A stretch of 64,000 bases of DNA. Source: Hevea brasiliensis (taxonomy: Eukaryota > Streptophyta > Magnoliopsida > Malpighiales > Euphorbiaceae). Positions 22,010 through 32,812 of the stretch are shown one piece after another (within the stretch, counting starts at the first letter, position 1; the number at the start of each line of letters is the position of its first letter). The DNA lies in contig NC_079496.1 in assembly GCF_030052815.1 (NCBI RefSeq), forward strand, positions 79,535,652 through 79,599,651. Reading direction: 5' to 3'. The translations under genes and the position numbers were made by a program. Below the pieces are notes generated by a model, which was not told where the DNA came from, ran no database searches, and worked only from the letters and a program-made list of their open reading frames with translations.

Positions 22010-22190
22010 TTTGTGCACAATAATTATTTTTTTTGAATTTTTCAATTGAAATAAATTATGATTATTGAAAAATAAATTATGATTATTTTTATATTATTGT
22101 TTTAAATTGTGTTTGTGCACAACAGTTATTTCTTTTGAATTTTTCAATTGAAATAAATTATAACTATTTGTATATTATTGTTTTCAATTA
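22010..22190 (+). repeat. ~102-base tandem duplication in S3
   Basis: TTTGTGCACAA..TTGAATTTTTCAATTGAAAT recurs with starts at 22010 and 22112. The copies differ by short indels. Confidence 0.85.
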
Positions 22191-22897
22191 TGGAAATGTG
22201 TTTGAATGAATACTTATTGCTTGAAAAGCATTGTAAATGGTTTGAAATTATGGAAAAATTTATTTAGTGTGATTTGTGAAAATTGAAGTTAATTATGAAT
22301 TGTGTTGCCATCTTGTGAATGAAATTATGACTTTGGAAATTTATTGGATTTCTCACGAATCATTTGAATAAAATGTTTGGAATTGATTTTGTGTTTACAC
22401 TTAGCATGACAGTATCACATTATTCCCCCTCCATTTATGGGGTTGAGATCGTTTATTTTCCTCCCTCTCTGGTTTACCAGTTGAGGTTGTAGATCGGATG
22501 AGTACTCATTATATAGCTAGCTTCCTCCCTCATTGATTTCGATTAGTGGGGTTGTAGATTGCTTTGTCGTGGTGTACAACGTGGTATTGATCGGAAATTT
22601 GTGTCATGGCTTAAGTTGTGTATGAATTGACAACACTGTGTTCTTAAATTATTTGGCTAAATTGTGTTATTATGAGCTTTGATAATTTGTAAAATGGAGT
22701 TTAAATTCTTATTGACATTCACTGTCTTTTGAATTTAATCATGTTTTGACTATTGAGATTTATTGTGATATTGTGAAATGGAGTTCAAATTCTTTATGAC
22801 ATTCATTGTCTTGAATTTAACTATGGTTTAAGTATCCACTATTTATATGACTTATGATTTGTGATTTAAAGTTGTATTTGGTTAATGTTGTGCACCA

Positions 22898-22937
22898 CTG
22901 AGACATTGTCTCAGCGATAGCTTTTCATTGCTACCGC
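22898..22937 (+). other. twin hairpin in S3
   Basis: Stem 1 is CTGAGAC..GTCTCAG (22898-22914). Stem 2 is GCGATAGC..GCTACCGC with one mismatch (22914-22937). Both sequences differ from the stems of family A. Confidence 0.7.
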
Positions 22938-23546
22938 AGGTAGACAGACGGACAGGGCAGCAGATTAGGCTGCTAGTGCATTCAGCGAGAAATCATCGGG
23001 TATATTGAGTATACCACATTTTGCATCTTATACTATAATGGATGTTCACTGTATGTATATATTGTTCTTGGTTTTGAGCATTTGTAAATTAAAATTGTAC
23101 ATTGAAGTTATAAAATGAATTATGAGTTATTTTGACTTGTAAAATTTGTACTATATTTCTTTTATCTCAGCTTTGAAATACTGAAAAATTACTGTGGATT
23201 TGAGTTGAGAAACATATTGAGTTGATCAAATATTAGAGTTGAGATTGAGAAATATATTTGAAGTGCTTTTTTATAGGTTTTTGAAGAACTGTTTTATTCA
23301 AAATATAGATGGCACTCCGCCAAAATTTTTACAGAAATTACTAATAATTCAAATGTGTTAGCTATTTCACTTCAGTTCAAAAAAGTTTTTAATACCTGTA
23401 AATACTGCTCACCACTGTAAAAAGAAGAAAGAAAAGTTTTAAAATCCCTTGTAGTGTATTTGATGGGTTATCAGTAGACGAAGTTGGTAATTCATTAGGT
23501 ATACTACGGGATCATGTCATGCCTTATAGAGGGGTAGGGTGTGACA

Positions 23547-23721
23547 CCCATTATGCGTTGTTTTCTTGATTTCTATTTTACCTTCATGTAACTGTTATTA
23601 ATTTTTATCTGTGGCTTTTCTAGGTGACATAAATATAGTTCTAAGCCCTTTGACTGTCCGAACTGACACTGGTCACCGAAACAGTGAAATGTATAGAACT
23701 AATAAATATAGGGGTGTTACA
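23547..23721 (-). mobile_element. solo LTR S1, part 3 of 3
   Basis: Starting with the CCCAT duplication, this completes S1 and ends GGGTGTTACA at 23721. GACTGTCCGAACTGACACTGG is the usual LTR-start block read on the - strand. Confidence 0.88.
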
Positions 23722-23726
23722 TTCTA
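23722..23726. repeat. target site duplication TTCTA (right)
   Basis: It pairs with 12899-12903. Confidence 0.85.
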
Positions 23727-23794
23727 GCTGTCCGAACATACGTTAGTCGTCGGAATAGTATAACATACGGACTGCCTACAGTGAGGGCATTACA
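23727..23794 (-). mobile_element. outer - strand LTR fragment, right part (5' tip)
   Basis: GCTGTCCGAACATACG..GGGCATTACA is a diverged LTR 5' tip on the - strand, continuous with 12903 once S1 is removed. Confidence 0.75.
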
Positions 23795-24059
23795 AACGAG
23801 ATGATGTATGAGAATATAAAATATATATAAAATTTTTTTAACAAGTAACAGTGGAACCCGCCATGCACTGAATAAAATAGAAGAGACTCTATTTGGGTCT
23901 CCCTAAAAATGAAATAGAATAAAAAAAAAATTACATGTAAAATTATATAATTAAATAGACATTAAATTAATATTGTACATGACAAGATAGGATAAGGTGC
24001 TCCGACACCGAATGTAGTACACCTTACTCGACTACACTATAGATAGATGAGAAGTGTTA
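23795..24059 (+). mobile_element. 3' end fragment of an L0-like + strand LTR
   Basis: GGTGCTCCGACACCGAATG followed by CTACACTATAG..GTGTTATA matches the last ~230 bases of the L0 5' LTR (28361-28587), with more divergence. It is an old fragment. Confidence 0.75.
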
Positions 24060-24569
24060 TAAAATATCCTTGTAAATATTTCTTTTAAGGTATATGTATC
24101 TGTGTGTATGTACATACTGGATTTGAGCAGTTATATAAACATTTTAGAATTTTACTTTGACTAGTGTAAATATTTATAATGCAAACCAGTTATTTCTTAT
24201 TAAAGAAATCCTTGAGTTTCTTTTGGATTTTTTTTTTTTATATAATGAATTGCTTGGAAATTTTGTTGATTGAGATTAAATTGTGATGAGAATATTGGAG
24301 TTGTGAGTATTAAATGTATTGAGAGTGTTTTTAACAAGTTTTTTAAGAACTATTTTTCCAAAATATAGATGGCACTCTGCCAAATTTTCTGTAAAATTTT
24401 CGAAAATATCAAATTAATAAAAAAAATTGATTTATAACCAAAACTCCGATTAAAGGTTTTATATAATAAATCAGCATTACCCACCACTTCAAAATGATTG
24501 AAAATTGGTTTAAAATCCCTAATAATATATTTAATGGGTTACTAGTAGATGAAGTTCAGTAATTCATTA
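24060..24569 (+). mobile_element. 3' part fragment of a family B-like + strand LTR
   Basis: It shares TTGAGCAGTTATATA, ATGGCACTCTGCCAAA and TAATGGGTTACTAGTAGATG with the last 500 bases of S3 (compare 23041-23500). It stops at TTCATTA, where L0 inserted. Confidence 0.75.
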
Positions 24570-25113
24570 TGTAACACTCTCCCTGCAGCAATTTCGTATA
24601 TTCTACTATTCCGGTGACCGGTGTCGGTCCAGACAGCTAGAACGTCTGAAAAAATATTTAGACTAGAGTGAGGAGTCATAAATAACTCAAATAATAATAA
24701 GAAAAATTTAGAAAAAATTTTAGAAATAAAATAAAACCAAGTTAAATGAGCTGGTACCCTAACGATGGGTAACCCAATGGAAAGTTGCGGTACTCGCAGC
24801 TAGGAGCCCTAAACCCGGGAGAAAATTCATGAAATAATTTTTGGGACTCCAGAGAAGAGTCATTGACGTTTCTATGGCATTGGAATGCCAAGAAAAGTTC
24901 TTAGAAAAATTTTTCGATCGGTACAGACGATTTTGGCTCAATAAGCCAAACGAAGGGCATTTTGGTCATTTCGTCTTCAGAGATGATTTTTGACCGACTT
25001 GTCCAATTAAGTAAATAATTATTATGACATAAAATATGAATAAATATTGCTAAAAATTGAATTGAAAATGAGTAGAAAAGAAAAGAAAAGAAAATGAAAT
25101 AAAACTCAAATTA

Positions 25114-25436
25114 TGACATCACATGATGTCATTAGTTAACTCTCAACCAATCACAATTAAGCAAACTCATTAAAAGGGATAAAATGAGTTAAAATTGAAA
25201 ACAAAATCTGCTATCCATCACCTTCTTTCCATTAAAACACACCTCCCTCTCTCTTCCTCCATTAAAGCATCACCTAAGCTCCATTTCTCACTCAACTACA
25301 CTATAAAACCTCATAACCTCTTCATGAAAAATTGATCTTACACCTTGGGCAAGTTAGAGGCAGCAATTTGAAGAGGAAAAAGTGAAGGAAAAATTGAAGT
25401 TAGCTAAGGAAAAATTCTACTCAAAGAGGTTAGTGC
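25114..25436 (+). promoter_or_regulatory. L0 5' LTR promoter inverted repeat, CCAAT box, leader and splice-donor-like site
   Basis: TGACATCACATGATGTCA (25114-25131), CCAAT (25147-25151), a TTAAAAGGG TATA-like stretch, and AGAG|GTTAGTG (GT at 25429, 860 bases in). Confidence 0.55.
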
Positions 25437-27237
25437 CATAGTCTTTGCTTTTCATCTTTCTAAACATGAATTTGAGCTAAGTTAAGTTGAAAATTTGATA
25501 AAAATTGAATTAATGAAGCATGATTATGTTCTCTGAAGGGTTAGGAGAATTCTTTGATTTAAAGTGACATATTAGCTGCCCCTAGTATAAATTATATGAT
25601 TAGTATAGCAAATTAGGAGTAAGATGCATGAATTGGAGGCTTGGTCAATTAGGGTTAGGGTTTTGAAATTTAATTTTGGTAGCGGATGAAAATGGACATA
25701 AACTAAAGTTGTAATGGTCAATTAGTGACCATTTGACCATTCGGCTATGTTTGATTAGGAAATGAAGAGATTTGTGCCATGGGAATTGAGGTTATGTATG
25801 CTGTCCAGTGTGCACTGCAGGTCTATATGTGAGTCTAGCATGTTTGGACAGCTGTAACTTGAGTTGAGTAGGTTCAATTGTTGCAAGGCCAATTGGACAT
25901 GAAACTAGACACATAATGGCACAACTTTGGTGAAGAAATCCTACACAGAAAACCAAACCAAGTTGACCTAAAAATTACCCTAATCCGGGTGACCAACATG
26001 CCATCCTTGGAAAATGACCAAATGAACAGTGTTCGTTCAAAGGTCATAACTCAGTGTAGAAATGTTTAATTGATCTGAAATTTTACCAGTAGAAGGGTGA
26101 GACATAGACCTACAACTTTCATGAAGAATACAAACTCAAATTCTGAACCTAACTAATTCAAATTTCTAGTCCAAGTTAGGACACCAAATCTGGCAGAACC
26201 AAATTGCCCAGAAATTCTGGGTACAGGTCACTCCGGCCAGTTATGGTAAAATGACCATAACTTAAGCTACAAAACTCCAAATGGAGTGATTCAAAAAGGG
26301 AATTAAAGAAGACACAATAAGGAACAACTTTGATGGAGAAAAGTTAGTCCAGTTTCCACAGTAAAATTATCCAATGGAGCAGTAAACTTAGGTAATCAAA
26401 ATTAAAAATTTAGAAATGCATCTAGGGGACTTTAAATTGCAATTGGAAATTAATACTAGCAAATGTAAAACTCAAAATGTGGGATCTTGGTGTAATTAGA
26501 ATTAACATATCCATTAAGTATGAAAAAGTCAACATTTTGATTGACTAGTAAGGTGAATAGTAATCAAAATGATTAGCAAACTAAGATGAAGACCTAGAAC
26601 CAATTCTAAGCTTAAATGCTTAGAATTATATGACAAATGTGGACTATGAATCCTAGTCAAAATTGTTAGAGGGAAATTAAGGCCATAAATTTGAAATCCA
26701 TGAAATGTTCATGGATTGCTTGAAACATGAAAAGTAAGTCTCCTAATTGATGTGAATAGATAGTTAGGGCTTATATGCCCATCACAAATAGAATTCATAA
26801 AATGTTAGTAATTCAACTTGAAATATAAAATTTGTAATTACATAAGTAGATTTTTTAATGTATAAATGAGAAATGAAAAATGTTTTGAATGCAATGGTAC
26901 ATGTGAACCATTGTTTTGAATTGTGATCAATATGAATGACATAATGAATAAATAAATGAATCATATTAATGTATGAATGAGACATTAGTTCTCATTATTG
27001 TAGAAAGGAAAAGTACTTTGAGTACAATGATACAAAAAGATAATTGATGTGAATTGTGATTATATAAATGATCAAATTAATGTATAAATTATAATTGAAA
27101 TTTATTATAAAATAATGAAGTCATAAAAAATAATATATTAATATTTAATGATATTATGTGCCCTTGTATTGCCTAGACATGTGTGTCAGATTGGATAGAT
27201 TGGCATGCTAATAGGGTATTGTTTTAGCAGTACTGTG

Positions 27238-27312
27238 AAAAGCTTTATGCTTGTATTCAAGGCTTTATGCCTTTATTCATGGCTTTATGCCCGTATTCAT
27301 GGCTTTTATACC
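27238..27312 (+). repeat. tandem ~21-base units GGCTTTATGCCCGTATTCAT (5' LTR of L0)
   Basis: Four imperfect copies in a row. The 3' LTR has five (31637-31735). Confidence 0.85.
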
Positions 27313-27937
27313 CGATTATGTGTTATCATGGCTTTTTAGCCATACTGACTGCATACGTGATTGACGTTCCGCGTCCCATGGTATGACAGCCCAAGGCACC
27401 GTGGTGTCCAGTACCAAGACCCGTTATCCAGTTTAGTCAGCCTGTCATAGGTTACTTGGGCAGTCTAATTTATTAAAATAAGTTATGAATATTAGCAATT
27501 AAAAATGCTAGAAAGCAAATAAATGAGTATAAAGTTCTGAAATAAATTAGATTAGCACTAAAAATTTGTTTCTTAGAATGGTCTAAAGTAAATTAAATTA
27601 GTTCCAAAAAAAAATTTTAAATATTACGAAATGATTGTAAACAACTTAGAAAGTATCAAGGAAGTAATAAAAAGACTAGTAGAAGAATTATAACTTAAAT
27701 AATATTACAAATGTGACTTACATAAGAATATAAGTATAAGTTTAAATTTTAGATTATTCGTATTTGGTACATTATTAATGCAAATTTCTGAACTAAGCAC
27801 CTCCAAAGAAGAACATGGTAGGATAGAGGACAGTTAATATTAGAAACTAAATTAACTATAAATCTAAATTATTCGAACTATGGTTTATTTCTACCTTTAT
27901 TTGTATATTATTATTTTCTTGCTATATTATTGCACCA

Positions 27938-27980
27938 CTAAGCAGCAATGCTTAGCGTGATGAATTTGTTTCCTCACACA
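27938..27980 (+). other. twin hairpin in L0 5' LTR
   Basis: Stem 1 is CTAAGCA..TGCTTAG (27938-27955). A weaker stem 2, GTGA..TCAC, precedes CAGGTACTG. Confidence 0.6.
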
Positions 27981-28592
27981 GGTACTGAAGTTAAAGCCCA
28001 GCGAATACTAAATAGAGATTTTGGAGTTCTAATCTGTAGAGTGTTCTAGGTTGTCACCTCCTTAACAATGCATATAGATAGGGCCCATATAGATCATATT
28101 ATGTATTTTGTACATTATAACTAGTCATTATTTGTAATATGAATTATGAATTGTATGTTGAAATACCGATTATGGAACTGTAATTAATTTGTAAATCATG
28201 TAAATCAGTGAAACTTGAGAATTTATATATACAAATTATGCATGAATGGAAATGCATGGAAATGAATATGGAATTGAGATATATGATTGAAATTTGAAAT
28301 ATGAGATGGTTATGAGAATAATTGATGAAATAATTATGATTAGCATGAATGAGATTTTTATTGTAAAATATTATTGAAAATTTCAAACAGATGAATGATG
28401 AAATGCGTCAAATAGAAATAAAATAGGAGAAACTTTACTGGTTTCTCCTTCAAAAAAAAATAATTGATATTAAAAGATAATAACTTGAAAGTGATTAAAG
28501 GAATAAAGTAAGATAAGATAGGGTGCTCCAACACCGAATGTAGCACGCCTTGCTCGGCTACACTGTAGTCGGGTTAGGGGTGTTACATTTAT

Positions 28593-28604
28593 TGGTATCA
28601 GAGC
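28593..28604 (+). other. primer binding site of L0
   Basis: TGGTATCAGAGC, five bases after the LTR end. Confidence 0.95.
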
Positions 28605-28689
28605 GCGGTTTAGGCGTTTCTGGACCTAGATAGACTGCATATCATGCATTGCATTCATAAGAGTCGAGGTGACACTATTGCAGATCTGT

Positions 28690-28718
28690 ATTTCCTGTTT
28701 ATTTTAGGTTAAGGTATG
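28690..28718 (+). promoter_or_regulatory. acceptor-like site before the vestigial gag ATG of L0
   Basis: Pyrimidine-rich TTTCCTGTTTATTTTAG ends at 28707. GTTAAGGTATGG follows, as in L3. Confidence 0.5.
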
Positions 28719-28904
28719 GAACGAGAGAGTGTAGAGACAATGAGATAGTGAATGGAAATGAAAAAGAGACTGTATTTAAGATGAAAAAGGATGAATACAG
28801 AACTGTTTGAGGATAGAATTGAGACTAAAGAGAAAGTGAAGTATGATAACACGGAAAGGTGAAGAAATAAGGAGGTAATAGCTCCTCGACTATTTGCACC
28901 CAGT

Positions 28905-28942
28905 AAATTTTGAGGACAAAATTTTTGTTAGAGAGGAAGAAT
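28905..28942 (+). other. pre-PPT inverted repeat and polypurine tract of L0
   Basis: AAATTTTG-agga-CAAAATTT (28905-28924) pairs perfectly, although both arms differ from the R1 and L3 version. GTTAGAGAGGAAGAAT (28927-28942) is the PPT. Confidence 0.85.
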
Positions 28943-29485
28943 TGTAACACTCTCCCTGTAGCAATTTCGTATATTCTACTGTTCCGGTGACCGGTGTCAG
29001 TCCGGACAGCTAGAACGTCTAGAAAAATATTTAGACTAGAGTGAGGATTCATAAATAACTCAAATAATAATAAGAAAAATTTAGAAAAAATTTTAGAAAT
29101 AAAATACAACCAAGTTAAATGAGCCGGCGCCCTAGCGATGGGTAACCTAGTGGGAAGTTGCGGTACTCGTAGCTAGGAGTCCTAAACCCCAGAGAAAATT
29201 CATGAAATAATTTTTGGGACTCTAGAGAAGAGTCATTGAGGTTTCTATGGCATTAGAATGCTAAGAAAAGGCTTAGAAAAATTTTTCGACTGGTACAGAC
29301 GATTTTGACTCAATAAGCCAAACGAAGGGCATTTTAGTCATTTTGTCTTTAGAGATGATTTTTGACCGACTTGTCCAGTTAAGTAAATAATTATTATGAC
29401 ATAAAATATGAATAAATATTGCTAAAAATTGAATTGAAAATGAGTAGAAAAGAAAAGAAAAGAAAATGAAATAAAACTCAAATTA

Positions 29486-29808
29486 TGACATCACATGATG
29501 TCATTAGTTAACTCTCCACCAATCACAATTAAGCAAACTTATTAAAAGGGATAAAATAAGTTAAATTTGAAAACACAATCTGCTATCCATCACTTTCTTC
29601 CCATTAAAACACACCTCCCTCTCTCTTCCTCCATTAAAGCATCACCTAAGCTCCATTTCTCACTCAACTACGCCATAAAACCTCATAACCTCTTCATGAA
29701 AAATTGATCTTACACCTTGGGCAAGTTAGAGGCAGCAATTTGAAGAGGAAAAAGTGAAGGAAAAATTGAAGTTATCTAAGGAAAAATTCTACTCAAAGAG
29801 GTTAGTGC
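29486..29808 (+). promoter_or_regulatory. L0 3' LTR promoter inverted repeat, CCAAT box and splice-donor-like site
   Basis: TGACATCACATGATGTCA (29486-29503), CCAAT (29519) and AGAG|GTTAGTG (GT at 29801). Confidence 0.5.
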
Positions 29809-31636
29809 CATATTGTTTGCTTTTCATCTTTCTAAACATGAATTTGAGCTAAGTTAAGTTGAAATTTTGATAAAAATTGAATTAATGAAGCATGATTATG
29901 TTCCATGAAATTTTGGTAGCCTTAACATGAGTTACGGTTAAGAGAATTCGTTGATTTAAAGTGACATATTAGCTGCCCCTAGTATAAATTATATGATTAG
30001 TATAGCAAATTAGCAATAAGATGCGTGAATTGGAGGCTTGGTCAATTAGGGTTAGGTTTTTGAAATTTAATTTTGGTGGTGGATGAAAATGGACATAAAC
30101 TAAAGTTTTAATAGTTAATTAGTGACCATTTGACCATTTGGCTATGTTTGATTAGGAAATGAAGTGATTTTTGCCATGGGAATTAAGGTTATGTATGTTG
30201 TCCAGTATGCACTGTAGGTCTGAATGTGAGTCTAGCATGTTTGGGCAGCTGTAACTTGAGTTGAGTAGGTTCAATTGGTGCAAGGCCAATTGAACATGAA
30301 ACTAAACACATAATGGCACAACTTTGGTGAAGAAACCCTACCCAGAAAACCAAACCAAGTTGACCTAAAAATTACCTTAATCTGGGTGACCAACATGCTA
30401 TCCCTGGAAAATGACCAAATAAATAGTGTTTGTCCAAAAGGTCATAACTCAGTGTAGAAACGTTTAATTGATCTGAAATTTTACCAGTAGAAAGCTGAGA
30501 CATAGGCCTACAATTTTCATGAAGAACACAAACTCAAATTCTAAACCTAACCAATTCAAATTGCTAGTCCAATTTAGGACACCAAATCTGGCAGAACCAA
30601 ATTGCCCAGAAATTCTGGGTACAGGTCACTTCGGCCAGTTATGGTAAAATGACCATAACTTGAGCTACAAAACTCCAAATGGAGTGATTCAAAAATGGAA
30701 TTAAAGAAGACACAATAAGGAACAACTTTGATGGAGAAAAGTTAGCCCAGTTTCCATAGTAAAATTGTACAATGGAACAGTAAACTTAGATAATCAAAAC
30801 TGAAAATTTAGAAATGCATCTAGGGGACTTTAAATTGCAATTGACAATTAATACTAGCAAATGTAAAACTCAAAATGTGGGATCTTGGTGTAATTAGAAT
30901 TAACATATCCATTAAGTATGAAAAAGTCAACATTTTGGTTGACTAGTAAGGTGAATAGTAATCAAAATGATTAACAAACTAAGATGAAGACCTAGAACCA
31001 ATTCTAAGCTTAAATGCTTAGAATTGTATGACAAATGTAGACTATGCATCCTAGTCAAAATTGTTAAAGGGAAATTAAGGCCATAAATTTAAAATCTATG
31101 AAATGTTCATGGATTACTTGAAACATGAAAAGTAAGTCACCTAATTGATGTGAATAGATAGTTAGGGCTTATATGCCCATCACAAATAGAATTCATAAAA
31201 TGTTAGTAATTCAACTTGAAATATAAAATTTGTAATTACATAAGTAGATTTTTTAATGTATAAATGAGAAAGGAAAAATGTTTTGAATGCAATGGTACAT
31301 GTGAACCATTGTTTTGAATTGTGATCAATATTAATGACATAATGAATAAATAAATGAATCATATTAATATATGAATGAGACATTAGTTCTCATTATTGTA
31401 GAAAGGAAAAGTACTTTGAGTACAATGGTACAAAAGGATAATTGGTATGAATTGTAATCATATAAATGATCGAATGAATGTATAAATTATAATTGAAATT
31501 TATTATGAAATAATGAAGTCACAAAACACAATATATTAATATTTAATGATATTATGTGCCATTGTATTGCCTAGACATGTGTGTCAGATTGGATAGATTG
31601 GCATGCCAATAGGGTATTATTTTAGTAGTACTGCGA

Positions 31637-31735
31637 AAGGCTTTATGCCTGTATTCAAGGCTTTATGCCTGTATTCATAGCTTTATGCCCGTATTCATGG
31701 CTTTTATGCTCGTATTCATTGCTTTTATGCCCGAT
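31637..31735 (+). repeat. tandem ~21-base units (3' LTR of L0)
   Basis: Five copies of GGCTTTATGCCCGTATTCAT type, one more than in the 5' LTR. Confidence 0.85.
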
Positions 31736-32087
31736 TATGTGTTATCATATCTTTTTAGCCATACTGACTGCATACGTGGTTGACGTTCTGCGTCCCATGG
31801 TATGACGGCCCGAGACACCGCGGTGTCCAGTGCCAATGACCCATTATCTAGTTTAGTCAGCCTGTCATAGGATACTTGGGCAGTCTAATTTATTAAAATA
31901 AGTTATGAATATTAGTAATTAAAAATGCTAGAAAGCAAATAAATGAGTATGAAGTTCTAAAATAAATTAGATTAGCACCAAAAATTTGTTTCTTAGAATG
32001 GTCTGAAGTAAATTAAATTAGTTCCAAAAAAAAATTTTAAATATTACGAAATGATTGTAAACAACTTAGAAAGTATCAAGGAAGTGA

Positions 32088-32092
32088 TAAAA
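32088..32092. repeat. target site duplication TAAAA of L1 (left)
   Basis: It matches 62911-62915. Joining across it restores the sequence seen at 27661-27680 in the other L0 LTR. Confidence 0.95.
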
Positions 32093-32774
32093 TGTCACAC
32101 CTTACCCCTCTATAAGGCATAACATTATCCCGTAGAATACCTAATGAACTACTGAACTTCACCTACCGATAACTCATTAAGTACCCTACAAGGGATTTTA
32201 AAACAATTTTCTTACTATTATAAGTGGTGAGCATTTTCTAATAAGTATTAAAATCATTTATTCAAAGTTTTAAAACTAGTAAAATTTTTTTGCTCATTTT
32301 GTTTTTCCGCAAATTTTATAAAAATTTCGACAGAATGTCTTCTGTATTTTGAGAAAATAGTTCTTCAAATACCTGTAAAAAGCACTTCTAATAATTTACC
32401 TCAACAATTTCAACAACTCCACAACAATCCCGACCAATTTCTCAAGTTTCAAAATTCAACAATCATCAAAATACTATCAATCAATTTCTTTCAAATTAAA
32501 ATAAAATATTTCCATTCATATTTCATTAAGGATAAAACAATTTATATACATCATACTAAAATTTTACATCAGAAAAATCCAAACTAAAATTTATTACAAA
32601 CTTTGTACAAGCTGCTCAAGACCAATTCTACATGTCTATACAATTACGTGCATTACATACATCAAAATAAATATTTACAGTCAAGGTATAACTTATACTC
32701 GATATAACTTCAAGGTAAGTCGCTCCACAATCCTCAGCAGCTCACTCTGCTGCTCCTCTAGTCTCTAAATCTAT

Positions 32775-32812
32775 GACAGCAATAACAGCCATCGCTGAGT
32801 ACTAGGACTCAG
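32775..32812 (-). other. twin hairpin in L1 3' LTR
   Basis: Stem 1 is CTGAGT..ACTCAG (32795-32812). Stem 2 pairs GACAGC with GCCATC through G.T pairs. Confidence 0.6.

Larger units (their letters stand above)
19631..23546 (+). mobile_element. solo LTR S3, 3916 bases (+ strand, family B)
   Basis: It begins TGTAACACCCC and ends GGGTGTGACA, with CCCAT duplicated on both sides and no internal region. It carries a strong donor-like GTG|GTAAGTTTG (GT at 20501, 871 bases in), three degenerate units (about 21175-21650), a ~102-base tandem duplication (22010-22190) and the twin hairpin (22898-22937). It is the same family as LTR3 in the opposite orientation. Confidence 0.93.
24570..28587 (+). mobile_element. 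5' LTR of L0, 4018 bases
   Basis: It starts TGTAACACTC and ends GGGTGTTACA five bases before the PBS. It carries the promoter module (25114-25436), three degenerate units (25850-26340), GTCAAC..GTTGAC-like (26527), the short tandem array (27238-27312) and the hairpin (27938-27955). It is very similar to the 3' copy from 28943. Confidence 0.93.
28588..28942 (+). other. whole internal region of L0 (355 bases)
   Basis: PBS, then about 110 bases of leader nearly identical to the leaders of L2 and L3, an acceptor-like TTATTTTAG|G (AG at 28706), an ATG at 28716 opening a 10-codon frame, a purine-rich stretch with no domain, then the pre-PPT repeat and the PPT. No coding capacity remains. Confidence 0.9.
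28943..32092 (+). mobile_element. 3' LTR of L0, part 1
   Basis: It starts TGTAACACTCTCC and runs parallel to 24570-27670. It is split at TAAAA by the L1 insertion and resumes at 62916. Confidence 0.93.

Noticed and set aside
23795..24569. Possible host gene or unique sequence
   Set aside because: Both halves align by eye with LTR 3' ends (28361-28587 and 23041-23510).
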